Below are positions 1 through 8,651 of a stretch of 64,000 nt of DNA, piece by piece. This stretch comes from Pararhodobacter sp. CCB-MM2 (lineage in GTDB: Bacteria > Pseudomonadota > Alphaproteobacteria > Rhodobacterales > Rhodobacteraceae). Every line of letters begins with the position of its first letter. The stretch's first letter is position 1. The translations under genes and the position numbers were made by a program. The notes beneath the pieces were generated by a model. That model saw nothing but the letters and a program-made list of their open reading frames with translations. It was not told where the DNA came from and made no database searches. The stretch is from NCBI RefSeq assembly GCF_001691415.1, contig NZ_LRRR01000002.1, positions 1-64,000 of the forward strand, read 5' to 3'.

Positions 1-28
1 CTTTGGGGGTCATGGAAAGGTCCTGCAT
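1..28 (-). CDS. 5' end of a probable amino-acid ABC transporter ATPase gene (runs off the window)
   Basis: Only nine codons are visible (MQDLSMTPK). The ATG at 28 is preceded by AAGGA seven bases upstream and lies 17 bases after the stop of the permease gene. The order binding protein, permease, next gene on the same strand is that of polar amino-acid ABC operons, so an ATP-binding subunit is expected. This is inference from context, because no ATPase motif is inside the window. A second in-frame ATG at 13 is an alternative start. Confidence 0.35.
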
Positions 29-45
29 TCTGTCGTCCTTGGCGA

Positions 46-930
46 TCACTTGGCCGGTTTGGCGGTGGTGCGCCGGTCGCCGCGGGCAAAGTGCTTTTCC
101 AGGAAATGCTGGCCGATCGAGAGGATCGTGGTCAGCACGAGGTACCAGATCGAGGCCACGATCAGCAGCGGGATCGTCTGGAAATTCGCGGTGTAGATCA
201 GCTGGGCCGAATACAGCAGTTCCTGCATGGCGATGACGCTGACCAGCGAGGTGGTCTTCAGCATCCCGATCAGCTGGTTGCCAGTCGGCGGAATGATGAT
301 GCGCATCGCTTGCGGCAGGATGATCCGCCGGATCACGCGGGCACGGGTCATCCCAAGGGCCTCGGCCGCCTCGTTCTGGCCCTTGTTCACGGCGTTGAGG
401 CCCGAGCGGACGATCTCGGCCATGTAGGCGCTTTCGTTCAGGCCAAGACCCAGAAGGGCGGCGACGAAGACGGTGATGTACTGGTTGGCGGAGAAGGTGC
501 CCAGATTGGGGCCGATCGGGAAGCCCAGCGTGATCTGCGGATACAGCGCCGAGAGGTTGTACCAAAAGATCAGCTGCACCAGCAGCGGCGTGCCACGGAA
601 CAGCCACAGGTATCCCGACGCCATCGCGGTCAGGACAGGGTTTCCGGTCAGGCGCATCAGGGCAAGGATTACGCCCAGCACGATCCCGATCGCTATCGCG
701 CTGACCGTCAAGAGCACGGTCATGTACAGCCCCGACAGGATCTGCGGCGAGAACATGTAATCCGCCACGACATCCCAGCGGAACCGGGGGTTCAGCACCA
801 TCGAGACCGCGAAGCCGAGGACCACGACGCCCAAAAGGGCGGCCGAGACCCAACGGCCCCAATAGCGCAGCGGGACGACCGGCATGTCCTCGTAGCGGGA
901 AAGCGAATGGGTGGGGTCAACGGATGCCAA
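46..930 (-). CDS. Polar amino-acid ABC transporter permease
   Basis: Inner-membrane permease of the His/Glu/Gln/Arg/opine family, 294 residues. A hydrophobic segment near residues 29-48 follows a charged N-terminus; then comes the permease core beginning LSGLYMTVLLTVSA. The EAA loop (EAAEALGMTRARVIRRIILP), which docks on the ATPase, is intact near residues 188-207. The start chosen is TTG at 930, because AGGAG stands seven bases before it. The nearby ATG at 935 is out of frame and too close to that site. It lies downstream of a periplasmic binding protein and upstream of the putative ATPase gene. Substrate specificity cannot be read from the sequence. Confidence 0.88.
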   Translation of the reverse strand: MASVDPTHSLSRYEDMPVVPLRYWGRWVSAALLGVVVLGFAVSMVLNPRFRWDVVADYMFSPQILSGLYMTVLLTVSAIAIGIVLGVILALMRLTGNPVLTAMASGYLWLFRGTPLLVQLIFWYNLSALYPQITLGFPIGPNLGTFSANQYITVFVAALLGLGLNESAYMAEIVRSGLNAVNKGQNEAAEALGMTRARVIRRIILPQAMRIIIPPTGNQLIGMLKTTSLVSVIAMQELLYSAQLIYTANFQTIPLLIVASIWYLVLTTILSIGQHFLEKHFARGDRRTTAKPAK

Positions 931-1112
931 GGCATGTCTCCTGCGGTCTGTCGTAGCGGCAATAGGCGACGGGTTACGGATTACCTGTCATGGATGCACG
1001 TCGGACCCGTCATGGCAAGTCTGCAGGGGTCACGAGGCATCCCGTCGGCTGGCCGCTGCGGGTCGAGCCGGGGGGCCTGCCCCCGACGGATCGGAGGCAG
1101 GCAGGAGGAGGA

Positions 1113-1991
1113 TCAGAACGAGTAGTTCGGCGGGGTCGATTCCTGCGTGTAGATCTCGGCTTCCTCGACAGCGCCGTAGACCACGTCGTTTTCTTCAAGG
1201 ATCGCCATGTAGGCGCCGCTCTCGATCAGGTGGTCGTAGGCGGCTTTCAGGGCCGCCAGCAGCTCGGGGCTGTTGTCGGTGCGGGCGACGGCGGTCGCGG
1301 TCGGGCCGCCTCCAAATTCACCACTGGCGGCAAGGCCTGCATCGAGGTTGATCGATTCCTGCGCACCGCCACGGTTGATCAGCACGCCGTCGACGCGGCC
1401 CGAGTTGATCGCCAGAACGGCGTTGGAGACCGAGGGATAGGCGTTGACGGTGGCCGCCTCGGCGCAACCCGCGGTCGCCGATTGCAGCAGCGCCAGTTCG
1501 GCCGAGCCGGCCATCGCACCGACGGTCTTGCCGCAGATCTCGTCGATTGCGGTGGGGGCGAAATCGGTGTCGGCCCGGACGAGGAAGGACGAATAATCCT
1601 GCCAGCTGGTGACGAAATCGGCGACCTGAAGACGTTCGGCGGTGACATAGAATTCACCGTAGGACAGGTCGAAGCGGTCCGCCTGCAGGCCGGTCAGCGC
1701 GGCGGGGAAGGGGATCATCTCCATCTGCGGCTCCAGCCCCAGCACGGCGCTGATGGCGCGGGCGAAATCGGGGTCGAGGCCTTCGTAGGTGCCGTTCTCC
1801 TGATAGGACAGCGGGCGGCCCACGTCAGGGATGGCGATGCGCAGCACGCCGGCCTCGCGGATGCTTTCGGGCAGCAGGGCGGCGATTTCGGGGACCGGGG
1901 CGATCTCGGTCTGGGCGAGAAGCGCTTGCGGCAGGATCAGGCTGGTCGCCAGAAGCGCGGTTCTGATCATGGTCCGGTGAAACTTGGTCAT
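1113..1991 (-). CDS. Periplasmic amino-acid-type substrate-binding protein (ABC)
   Basis: Extracytoplasmic solute-binding protein of family 3 (PBPb), 292 residues. A Sec signal runs from MTKFHRTMIRT through a hydrophobic stretch to about ALLAQ (residue 27), without a lipobox. The mature part contains the usual lobe-1 pattern (IREAGVLRIAIPDVG..LSYQENGTYEGLDPDFARAI) and four cysteines. The start at 1991 was chosen over in-frame upstream starts because GGAG lies six bases before it and the signal peptide begins there. A small GC hairpin at 1069-1085 lies in the 180-base gap before the permease gene and may set the ratio of binding protein to permease. The ligand is unknown. Confidence 0.85.
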   Translation of the reverse strand: MTKFHRTMIRTALLATSLILPQALLAQTEIAPVPEIAALLPESIREAGVLRIAIPDVGRPLSYQENGTYEGLDPDFARAISAVLGLEPQMEMIPFPAALTGLQADRFDLSYGEFYVTAERLQVADFVTSWQDYSSFLVRADTDFAPTAIDEICGKTVGAMAGSAELALLQSATAGCAEAATVNAYPSVSNAVLAINSGRVDGVLINRGGAQESINLDAGLAASGEFGGGPTATAVARTDNSPELLAALKAAYDHLIESGAYMAILEENDVVYGAVEEAEIYTQESTPPNYSF

Positions 1992-3092
1992 CGATAGCTC
2001 CATGTTGGCAGGGCGTTGCACGTCTTCTTGGTTGGGCGGCGCATGTGGCCGTTCTGTCCCGAATGTCACGACATGCGCCGTCGGTGGCTTTCGGTCCGCG
2101 CCAGGCTTGCGCAGCCGCAAATCGCCGATTCATGCGTCACATGTGATATACTACCGATTACCGATACCAATGCAATGCGAAAGTTTTGCGGTAGTCTCGC
2201 AAGGAGCCGGGGACAGATCGAGGACTGCAAGGCGGCAAGAGCAATCAAACGGTGGCATGGAAACCTGCGCTACTCCGGTCGGGGCGCAGCTTGGCAATCG
2301 AAGACGATGAATAGAGGGGCGCCTCTGTGTCGGGGCGAGCCACGGAGGTGTTCGAGGGTGCCTATTGGGACAGCGAAACAACTGGATCCATCGACAAACA
2401 TGGCGCAGTTAGTCGTCCTTGAGAAAGAGGATCCTCACCATCATTCGGCCTGATCCAGCGTTTGCGGCGGCCTTGCGTTCGAGCTTGGAGAAGATGCTGG
2501 CTGACCTGAGGTCGGTTCGGGAGATTCCGCAGGTGAGGGGCTTGGGTGATGTATGCCTCCGCAATGGCGTCTGGGCGCCCAAATGGGTCCTCGCATCGCC
2601 CCGGCGGGTATGGAGAGGTGCCGGGGAGGTCACCTCGGGCGCGGGTACTGTCGGTGCCAATGCGCTTGAACAGTTCGCCCATGACGATGTGCCGGAGCAC
2701 GCAGGCCGAGGCGGACCCCGGCCTGCGCCGGTTTCGTGACTGGGTAAGCGCGTGTCTGTGCCCGGCCCCGCTGCTGGATCGGGCTTTTAGGTCGGCGATC
2801 ATCGCCAGCACCGGGCCGGCGCCTCGAAAAATTGCCTCCCCTTGAGAATAAGGCGTTCTCGCACGCGCCCGAGCACCAGCTTGGGCACGACGGGCGTCAG
2901 ACTCTGCTGCAGGCGGTTGCTCTCGGCGATTTGGGCGTCGGTGCGGACCGGCAACACTATCACAGGGTGTCTTGGCGGCGATCTGATCTTGCCGGCCATT
3001 GTCGGCGCAACGGTGGCCGATGCACGACCTCCGCTGCGATTTAGGGAAGTCGCTGGCGGGCCTGCTTCGCCGCTGGGGTGCTTTGTTCGAGA
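1992..3092. other. About 1.1 kb without a recognisable gene
   Basis: Open frames occur on both strands, but none has a protein pattern I recognise, none has a convincing ribosome-binding site, and the frames overlap each other in the way chance frames do in GC-rich DNA. Two reverse-strand stretches (about 2409-2660 and 2799-2999) look somewhat protein-like but could not be assigned. The first 100 bases or so should hold the promoter of the binding-protein gene. The remainder may be a decayed gene. Confidence 0.5.
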
Positions 3093-3473
3093 TCAGCGGT
3101 CCGGACGGCCGAAGCCGTGCATTTCCTTCGCCCATTGGATGCCGATCATCAGCCCCTTCATGCGAGGCAACAGGAGGAGAGACAGGATCAGGGCTACGGT
3201 GGACAGGATCAGGGCGAGTTGCAGGGGGCTGTCCTGATATCGCCCCACCATCTGGTGCAACGCGATGCCGACGACATGCACGACCACAAGGATCGTTAGA
3301 TAGGCCGGGCCGTCATCCGCCCTGTGGTGGTGCAGTTCCTCGCCGCAGGCCGGGCAGGTGGCGTTGACCTTCAGATACCCTCCGAACAGCTTGCCGACAC
3401 CACAAGCAGGGCAGCGCAGCAGGAGGCCGCGACGAACGGCTAGTTTGGTGTCCCGGGTCTCGGTGGCGCACAT
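3093..3473 (-). CDS. DUF983 family membrane protein
   Basis: Small protein of 126 residues with the DUF983 pattern: an N-terminal zinc-ribbon-like pair of CPACG knuckles (RCPACGVGKLF and ATCPACGEEL), then the conserved ADDGPAYLTI, then two membrane segments (about TILVVVHVVGIAL and LALILSTVALILSLLLL). The function of the family is unknown; members are common in alphaproteobacteria, usually as single genes. The ATG at 3473 was chosen because family members begin shortly before the first CPxC. The ribosome-binding site (TGAG) is weak. It is separated by about 80 bases from the end of the Nit1C operon and is not obviously part of it. Confidence 0.85.
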   Translation of the reverse strand: MCATETRDTKLAVRRGLLLRCPACGVGKLFGGYLKVNATCPACGEELHHHRADDGPAYLTILVVVHVVGIALHQMVGRYQDSPLQLALILSTVALILSLLLLPRMKGLMIGIQWAKEMHGFGRPDR

Positions 3474-3554
3474 GATAGACTCACTCTCGGTCAAGACGGA
3501 GGACAGAGAAATACGCCTAGAGCGCCACAAATTAAACAGTCAATCATACAGTCA

Positions 3555-4451
3555 TTATGCGGCATTGTGTCTGTATTGATGGCTATTGTAATCCGGCGAC
3601 CCTGAGGGGCCGCCGTATCCCTTAGTCACGTCAAAGGTAGGATAATCGACCTGGCCTCTTTGCGTCGTGACCTGCGCCAAGACCCGACCCTTCGCCCGCA
3701 AGAGCAGTGTCGTCGCCGTTCCATCATCCTGCATCGCCTCGACAGAGATGTCCTCTCCAGGGTCCAGATTGCCGAGATAGACGATCTGGCGGCGGAGCAG
3801 GGGCGTGGAGCCGGGACAGGCCATTTCCGCGATCTTGGAGAAGGTCGGAAAATAGAGCAGCCCGGCCGCGTTGAAATCCATCGTGGGAACGGGCTTGTAG
3901 CGCAGGATCGCCGGCCCCGTCGGGCTATCCCGTCGCATGAGGCGGGCGATGCATCGCGCCGTGGCCTGCAGCCGGTCCAACGCTGCGGTGGCCGGGGGCA
4001 GGGGAGCCATCCCCGGCAGATTGCCGCGCAGGAGCCGCCGATTGGAGCCGGTCTCGTCGTGGCGGAGGAAGCACGAGATCATCCGCAGACATCCCAGCGG
4101 GCCGTCGGGGCCCAGGATCTGCTGCTCGGAGCCGAGGGCATTCGGGCTGACCGCATGGAGCCGCGACCGGATTGTGACACGTGCCGCCAGCAAGGGCCGG
4201 ATCACCGGCGCGAGCTGCAGATCGGTGGCGCAGAAGGCGGCATAGACCGCATGGCCCTCGGGGTCCCGAAACGCCGTTCCCTCCTGCCCGAGCGCCTCGG
4301 CGATCAGCTCCCAATGGCGATCGCCGCCATCCCGAAGCCACCGGGGTTCCGACAGCCCGACCGGCGCGAGATGCCGCATGCCGAGCCGGAGATCCTCGTG
4401 CCGTTCGACCGGGCGCAGGACGGGGCTTGCAAGGCGCGGGGCCGCATTCAT
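3555..4451 (-). CDS. Pnap_2097-like (LnmK-related) probable biosynthetic protein
   Basis: Protein of 298 residues resembling the Pnap_2097 family of LnmK-like double-hotdog proteins. The recognisable stretches are PVERHEDLRLGMRHLAPVGL near the start, RMISCFLRHDETGSN in the middle, and a second half with PTMDFNAAGLLYFPTFSKIAE. LnmK itself is an acyltransferase/decarboxylase, but no activity is known to me for this branch. The start overlaps the stop of the flavoprotein gene as ATGA (4448-4451), so it is very probably translated with the Nit1C operon as its last gene. Recognition is by memory of the family pattern, so the assignment is moderate; the coding call itself is firm. Confidence 0.7.
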   Translation of the reverse strand: MNAAPRLASPVLRPVERHEDLRLGMRHLAPVGLSEPRWLRDGGDRHWELIAEALGQEGTAFRDPEGHAVYAAFCATDLQLAPVIRPLLAARVTIRSRLHAVSPNALGSEQQILGPDGPLGCLRMISCFLRHDETGSNRRLLRGNLPGMAPLPPATAALDRLQATARCIARLMRRDSPTGPAILRYKPVPTMDFNAAGLLYFPTFSKIAEMACPGSTPLLRRQIVYLGNLDPGEDISVEAMQDDGTATTLLLRAKGRVLAQVTTQRGQVDYPTFDVTKGYGGPSGSPDYNSHQYRHNAA

Positions 4452-5725
4452 GGCCGCGTCGCCGGTTCCACGCCCAGCTGAGCCGCGATCTGCCCGGCGA
4501 GGTGCCGCGAGTCTTCCTCGATGCCCAGGAAGCGCCCGGATCCCCAGGTGTTCAGCCAACCCAGGCCGATGAAATGCAGTCCGGGCTGCGCGGTCACGCC
4601 GCGATCGAACACCGGCTTGCCGCGCGCGTCGAAGACATCGGCCTCGATCCAGCTGTAATCCGGGCGAAAGCCGATGGCCCAGAGGACCGAGGTGATCCCC
4701 GCTTCGGCAAGATCAAGCCGGGTGCGCTCGGCCTCGGGCTCCCAGAGCTTGGCGAAAGGCGGCTCCTCGGGCGCGTCGATGCCCTCGCGGGTGATATAGG
4801 CGTCGATCTGGCTGCAGATGCCCAGATAGGACCGATCCGCATCGTCGAGGTTCTTTTTCAGGTCGGGCAGGAACGATACCTCGGTCCCCGCCATGTTCGC
4901 CAGCGAGCCATAGAGTTCGACACCCTGTTCGACATGGAACCGGCGTAGGTCGATCTCCTTGCCGCCATCCCGGCCGGACATGTAGTGGTTGGTTTGGGTC
5001 AGCGCCTTCACCGGATCGGGATGCGAAGCGATCGTGATCGCATAGTGACCCGCCTCGTACAGCCAGTCCGTCGCGTCCCGGCCCCGGTACTTCCGGGGCG
5101 AGCGGGGCGCGGGCCCGACGGCGAGGTGGACGGGCCGCCCGGCGCGGGTGAAATCTTCCATCAACTGCACACCGGACTGACCTGTCCCGACGATCAGCAC
5201 CCCGCCCTCGGGGAACTGGTCGACATTCCGATAATCGACAGAATGCATCTGGACGATCTCCGGCGCGAGATCCTTGGCATAGGGCGGCTCGATCGGCGTG
5301 TCATAGCCGCCAGTCGCGATCACCACCTGATCGCAGGTCCAGGTGCCGGCCGAAGTTTCGACGCTGTATCCGCCGTGGCGGAGGGGCGCGACGCGGGTGA
5401 CCGCAACGCCCTCGCGCAGGTTCGGCCGGGTCTTCTCGGAAAAGGCGTCGAGGTACTCGGTTATCTGGTCCCTGAGCATGAAGCCGTCCGGGTCGGTGCC
5501 GCCGAACTCCCGGTCGTAGTGGAAATCGGGCAGGCGGCATTGCCAGTTCGGGGTCACCAGACAGAAGCTGTCCCAACGGTTGTGGCGCCACGAATGGAAC
5601 TTCGCGTGGCGTTCGAAGACCAGAGAGTCGATGCCCATGGCCTTCAGGCACGAGGCCACCGACAGGCCGGCCTGCCCGCCGCCGACGATCACCACCGGGA
5701 CATGCGGGGTCAGAGTGTCTTTCAT
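4448..5725 (-). CDS. nitH: MSMEG_0569-type flavin-dependent oxidoreductase (Nit1C)
   Basis: FAD/NADPH-dependent monooxygenase-like protein of 425 residues. An N-terminal FAD fingerprint (VVIVGGGQAGLSVASCL) is followed by a second dinucleotide motif near residue 170 (GVLIVGTGQSGVQLME) and a C-terminal GLGWLNTWGSGRFLGI segment typical of this family. It is a standard member of the Nit1C cluster, which established work links to assimilation of cyanide nitrogen in Pseudomonas fluorescens NCIMB 11764; the reaction of this subunit is unknown. The start at 5725 has AGGA eight bases before it. The upstream ATG at 5740 overlaps the preceding stop as ATGA but has no ribosome-binding site. Confidence 0.85.
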   Translation of the reverse strand: MKDTLTPHVPVVIVGGGQAGLSVASCLKAMGIDSLVFERHAKFHSWRHNRWDSFCLVTPNWQCRLPDFHYDREFGGTDPDGFMLRDQITEYLDAFSEKTRPNLREGVAVTRVAPLRHGGYSVETSAGTWTCDQVVIATGGYDTPIEPPYAKDLAPEIVQMHSVDYRNVDQFPEGGVLIVGTGQSGVQLMEDFTRAGRPVHLAVGPAPRSPRKYRGRDATDWLYEAGHYAITIASHPDPVKALTQTNHYMSGRDGGKEIDLRRFHVEQGVELYGSLANMAGTEVSFLPDLKKNLDDADRSYLGICSQIDAYITREGIDAPEEPPFAKLWEPEAERTRLDLAEAGITSVLWAIGFRPDYSWIEADVFDARGKPVFDRGVTAQPGLHFIGLGWLNTWGSGRFLGIEEDSRHLAGQIAAQLGVEPATRP

Positions 5726-5736
5726 CGGTTCGTTCC

Positions 5737-6024
5737 TCATTGCGTAATCGACAGGCAGGCGATCTCGCTGCCCTGTTTGTCCGGGATGGCCTCGATGCGG
5801 GCCTCGATGCGGTCGAGCTGGTCCATGGCCGAGCTGCAGGCGAAGCCGTATTTCCGCTCGACCCGGTTGGATGCCCGGACCAGTGCGATGCGGGCGCGTT
5901 GCAAGAAATCGAGCGTGGGATAGCGCCGCCCCGGTTCGAACAACTCGGTCACGACGCTCGAGGGCGAATACAGGCGCTCCTCGGTGCCGTCGGGCCAGCG
6001 GACGGTCCAGTAGGTCTCAGGCAT
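5737..6024 (-). CDS. nitG: MSMEG_0570-type small conserved protein (Nit1C)
   Basis: Protein of 95 residues starting MPETYWTVRWPDGTEERLYSPSS, the family hallmark (xVRWPDGxxExCYSPS). No transmembrane segment or catalytic motif is visible. GGGAG stands six bases before the ATG at 6024, which decides the start over the upstream in-frame codon. It overlaps the end of the AIR-synthase-like gene by eight bases. Members were named nitrogen-starvation-response proteins because of the cyanobacterial cluster; the biochemical role is unknown. Confidence 0.85.
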   Translation of the reverse strand: MPETYWTVRWPDGTEERLYSPSSVVTELFEPGRRYPTLDFLQRARIALVRASNRVERKYGFACSSAMDQLDRIEARIEAIPDKQGSEIACLSITQ

Positions 6025-6988
6025 CGACGCCTCCCAGATCAAGATAGGGGTCCTGCGCATGGTCCCAGAAGGTCACGCTCTCGCCCTCGCGGCGCAGGCT
6101 GACCGCGCTGCCCGGTTTCACCCGCCCGATCGCCGCCGCTTCGATGCCGCGACGGGCAAAGGCCGAACAGACGGCGTTCGCATTCTCCGGCGCGACGGAC
6201 AGCAGAAAGCCGAAGCTGGGAAAGCTGCGCAGCCATCGTTCCACATCGACACCGGACGGGGGATCGAGCGCGTCGAGGTCGATCTCGATAGCGACGCCCG
6301 AGCATTCCGCCAGCATGAGCGCGGTGCCGACGATCCCCCCCTGGCTGATGTCCTTGCCGGCGCGCAGAAGCCCGTCCTCGGCCAGAGCCGGCAGGAGCGC
6401 CAGATCGCCGCGCAGACGCTCGGCCGGAGCGTTCAGCGCGGCGCAGAAGTTGTCGAAATTGTAGTGGGACCCTCGGTGATCGATCGCCGCGATCAGGCAA
6501 TCGCCGGGACGCGCGTCGACACTGGTGATCAGGCGATGTGCCTTGCCAAGGACCGAGGCCGCGAGGCCCAGCGAAGGCGCGGACAGGTTGGTATGCCCGC
6601 CCACCAACGGCACGCCATAGGCCAGCGCCGCGTCCCGCATTCCGTGCAGGACGGGCTCCGCCGTCGCGGCATCCGGGGCCCAGACCTGATTGACGATCCC
6701 GGTCGCCCGCCCGCCCATGGCGGCGATGTCGGACAGGTTGACCATGACGGCACACCAACCCGCGAACCACGGATCGGCCGCGACGAAAGCCGGGATGAAG
6801 CCCTCGCCGGCGAGAAGGTCGAAGCTCCCGTCGTCAAGCGGCAGCACGGCGGCATCGTCGCCCGGATGCCCCGCACTTGCGGCCGTCAGACCCAACATGC
6901 GCGTGGCCTTGGCGATCGCCAGCTTCGACCGGATCGAGGGATGCGCCCGCAGGGACTCGGCGAGGGATGTCAGGATGGGATCGCTCAT
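6017..6988 (-). CDS. nitF: Sll0787-type AIR-synthase-like protein (Nit1C)
   Basis: Protein of 323 residues with the PurM/AIR-synthase fold pattern. It has an early GDDAAVLPL (ATP-phosphate loop region), VNLSDIAAMGG in the core, and a C-terminal domain with DISQGGIVGTALMLAE. AIR-synthase relatives (PurM, SelD, ThiL, HypE) use ATP to activate a carbonyl or carboxamide oxygen, so an ATP-dependent dehydration or activation step is plausible but unproven. Start at 6988 overlaps the stop of the GNAT gene as ATGA. An in-frame extension upstream lies inside the GNAT gene and was rejected. Confidence 0.87.
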   Translation of the reverse strand: MSDPILTSLAESLRAHPSIRSKLAIAKATRMLGLTAASAGHPGDDAAVLPLDDGSFDLLAGEGFIPAFVAADPWFAGWCAVMVNLSDIAAMGGRATGIVNQVWAPDAATAEPVLHGMRDAALAYGVPLVGGHTNLSAPSLGLAASVLGKAHRLITSVDARPGDCLIAAIDHRGSHYNFDNFCAALNAPAERLRGDLALLPALAEDGLLRAGKDISQGGIVGTALMLAECSGVAIEIDLDALDPPSGVDVERWLRSFPSFGFLLSVAPENANAVCSAFARRGIEAAAIGRVKPGSAVSLRREGESVTFWDHAQDPYLDLGGVDA

Positions 6989-7536
6989 GACAGGGCCTTG
7001 CGCAGACGGGGGCGGAGATACCAACCCGCGACGGGATCGGCGCAGGCCGGGTAATGGCGGAGGTCGGCTTCCATCCGCATATGCGCTGTTCCGTGGAACA
7101 TCACCTCTTCCAGCGGATGCCAGTTGAGCCTGCGAAACAACGGCACGTTCTGGATCTGCACATGCGCAAGGAACCGGTCGCAACCACGGGCGTTGGCCAG
7201 GCAGACCGCAAGGCGGATCAGCTCGGTCCCCAATCGTCCGACCGCGCGGAAGCCCTCGTCCACCGCGAGGCGCGATCCCCACCACAGACGCGGCGCCACT
7301 TCATGCACGCGCACGGTCCCCACCACCTGATCGGCTTCATGGGCATAGGTGGACAGCGCGACGAGATGGGTGGCGATCAGGTCGATCGGGTCACGATCAT
7401 GCACGCTGAACACCCCCTGTTCCTCGACGAAGACCCGGTGGCGCAACCGGGCCGCGCCCTCGGCCTCGAAACGCGTCGAGGCGGCGCGAATGTAGTAGCC
7501 CGGGCTCTGGAACTGGCGCGGTTCGAGTTCGATCAT
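6985..7536 (-). CDS. nitE: MSMEG_0567-type GNAT acetyltransferase (Nit1C)
   Basis: Protein of 183 residues with a GNAT fold: RHRVFVEEQGVF (the acceptor-side segment shared with autoinducer-synthase-like GNATs), DQVVGTVRVHE, RAVGRLGTELIRLAV (pyrophosphate loop region), and RFLAHVQIQNVPLFRRLNWHPLEEV. In some organisms this domain is fused to the AIR-synthase-like protein; here they are separate genes joined by an ATGA overlap at 6985-6988. It likely acylates an amine intermediate; the substrate is unknown. Start at 7536 overlaps the radical SAM stop as ATGA. Confidence 0.86.
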   Translation of the reverse strand: MIELEPRQFQSPGYYIRAASTRFEAEGAARLRHRVFVEEQGVFSVHDRDPIDLIATHLVALSTYAHEADQVVGTVRVHEVAPRLWWGSRLAVDEGFRAVGRLGTELIRLAVCLANARGCDRFLAHVQIQNVPLFRRLNWHPLEEVMFHGTAHMRMEADLRHYPACADPVAGWYLRPRLRKALS

Positions 7537-8651
7537 GCGGGGATCCTCCGCGGCAGCTTGAGTGTCTCGTAGGACGAGAGCGCGGAGCAGGCGCCGCATT
7601 TGCCGCAACCCGCCTTCATCTCGGCGGAGCGGATGCCCGCGCGCGCGATCATCTGGCCGAGCGGCTCGAGGATGGAGGCCATGAAGTCCGACGACGGCGC
7701 AGGATGGCTTTCCAGCGGCGTGCCCGAGATCGGCACGAAGGGCACCACGAAGGGATAGACCCCCATCGCGCAAAGCCGCTCGCCCATGGACAGGATCGCC
7801 TCGCGCGTGTCGCCGAGACCCGCGAGGATATAGGTCGAGACCTGCCCGCGCCCGAAGACCTTCACCGCCGCCTCGAAGCTGGAGAAGTACTTCTCCAGCG
7901 GAACCGAGGCCTTGCCCGGCATGATCCGCTGGCGCACCTCGGGCGTCACCGCCTCTAGATGCATCCCGAGCGTGTCGATCCCTGCGTCAAACATGCGCTG
8001 GTGCCAGATGTCGTCCTCGGGCGGCTCGCATTGGCCCTGCAGGGGCAGATCGACCGCTGCCTTGATCGCCGCGGCGCTTTCGCACAGCACCTTGGCCCCC
8101 CGGTCGCTCCCGGCAGGCGTCCCGGTGGTCAGCACCATATGCGTGACGCCGTCCAGCTCGACCGCGGCCTTGGCGACCTCGGCCAGCTGCTGCGGCGTCT
8201 TGTGGGCGATGGTGCGCCCGGCCGCGAGGCTCTGGCCGATGGCGCAGAACTGGCAGGTTTTCTTGCGGCTCTCGTAGCGGATGCAGGTCTGCAGCACCGT
8301 GGTCGCCAGCACGTCGCGCGAATGCAGCGCCGCGATCTGGCTGTAGGGAATGCCGTCCGCCGTCTTCAGCTGGTAGAACCGGGCGCGGGTCGGAAAGCGG
8401 ACCATCGCCACCTCGACCCCATCCCGGGTCACGCGGGCCGCGCCGGTGTCGTCTGGCGCCTCGACCAGATAGGGGCTGTCGAAGCTGGGCGCGGTATGGA
8501 CCGGGATCATCACCGTCCGGTCGCCAATGGTGATCGCCTTGTGATCCGACGGTCCGGCCCCGCCGCGCCGGCTCTCGTGGCCGACGCCCGGATCGACCAG
8601 TCGCATGCCATGGGTCTGCAATTCGTTGATCAGCGTGGCCGTATCAAGCAT
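7533..8651 (-). CDS. nitD: MSMEG_0568-type radical SAM protein (Nit1C)
   Basis: Protein of 372 residues. The cluster-binding cysteines are C123, C133 and C136, a CX9CX2C spacing ([15 protein letters not shown]) instead of the usual CX3CX2C. A second cysteine cluster, C349-C352-C355 ([10 protein letters not shown]), sits near the C-terminus and could bind an auxiliary iron-sulfur cluster. The barrel contains TTGTPAG and [18 protein letters not shown] stands nine bases before the ATG at 8651, which overlaps the nitrilase end by eight bases. The product is unknown; the family is a constant member of Nit1C. The odd spacing may be family-wide. Confidence 0.88.
   Translation of the reverse strand: MLDTATLINELQTHGMRLVDPGVGHESRRGGAGPSDHKAITIGDRTVMIPVHTAPSFDSPYLVEAPDDTGAARVTRDGVEVAMVRFPTRARFYQLKTADGIPYSQIAALHSRDVLATTVLQTCIRYESRKKTCQFCAIGQSLAAGRTIAHKTPQQLAEVAKAAVELDGVTHMVLTTGTPAGSDRGAKVLCESAAAIKAAVDLPLQGQCEPPEDDIWHQRMFDAGIDTLGMHLEAVTPEVRQRIMPGKASVPLEKYFSSFEAAVKVFGRGQVSTYILAGLGDTREAILSMGERLCAMGVYPFVVPFVPISGTPLESHPAPSSDFMASILEPLGQMIARAGIRSAEMKAGCGKCGACSALSSYETLKLPRRIPA

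Noticed and set aside
2362-3135. A 257-codon reverse frame in the gap before DUF983
   Set aside because: The composition is arginine/proline-rich, it has no recognised motif or ribosome-binding site, and it overlaps other chance frames and the DUF983 gene.
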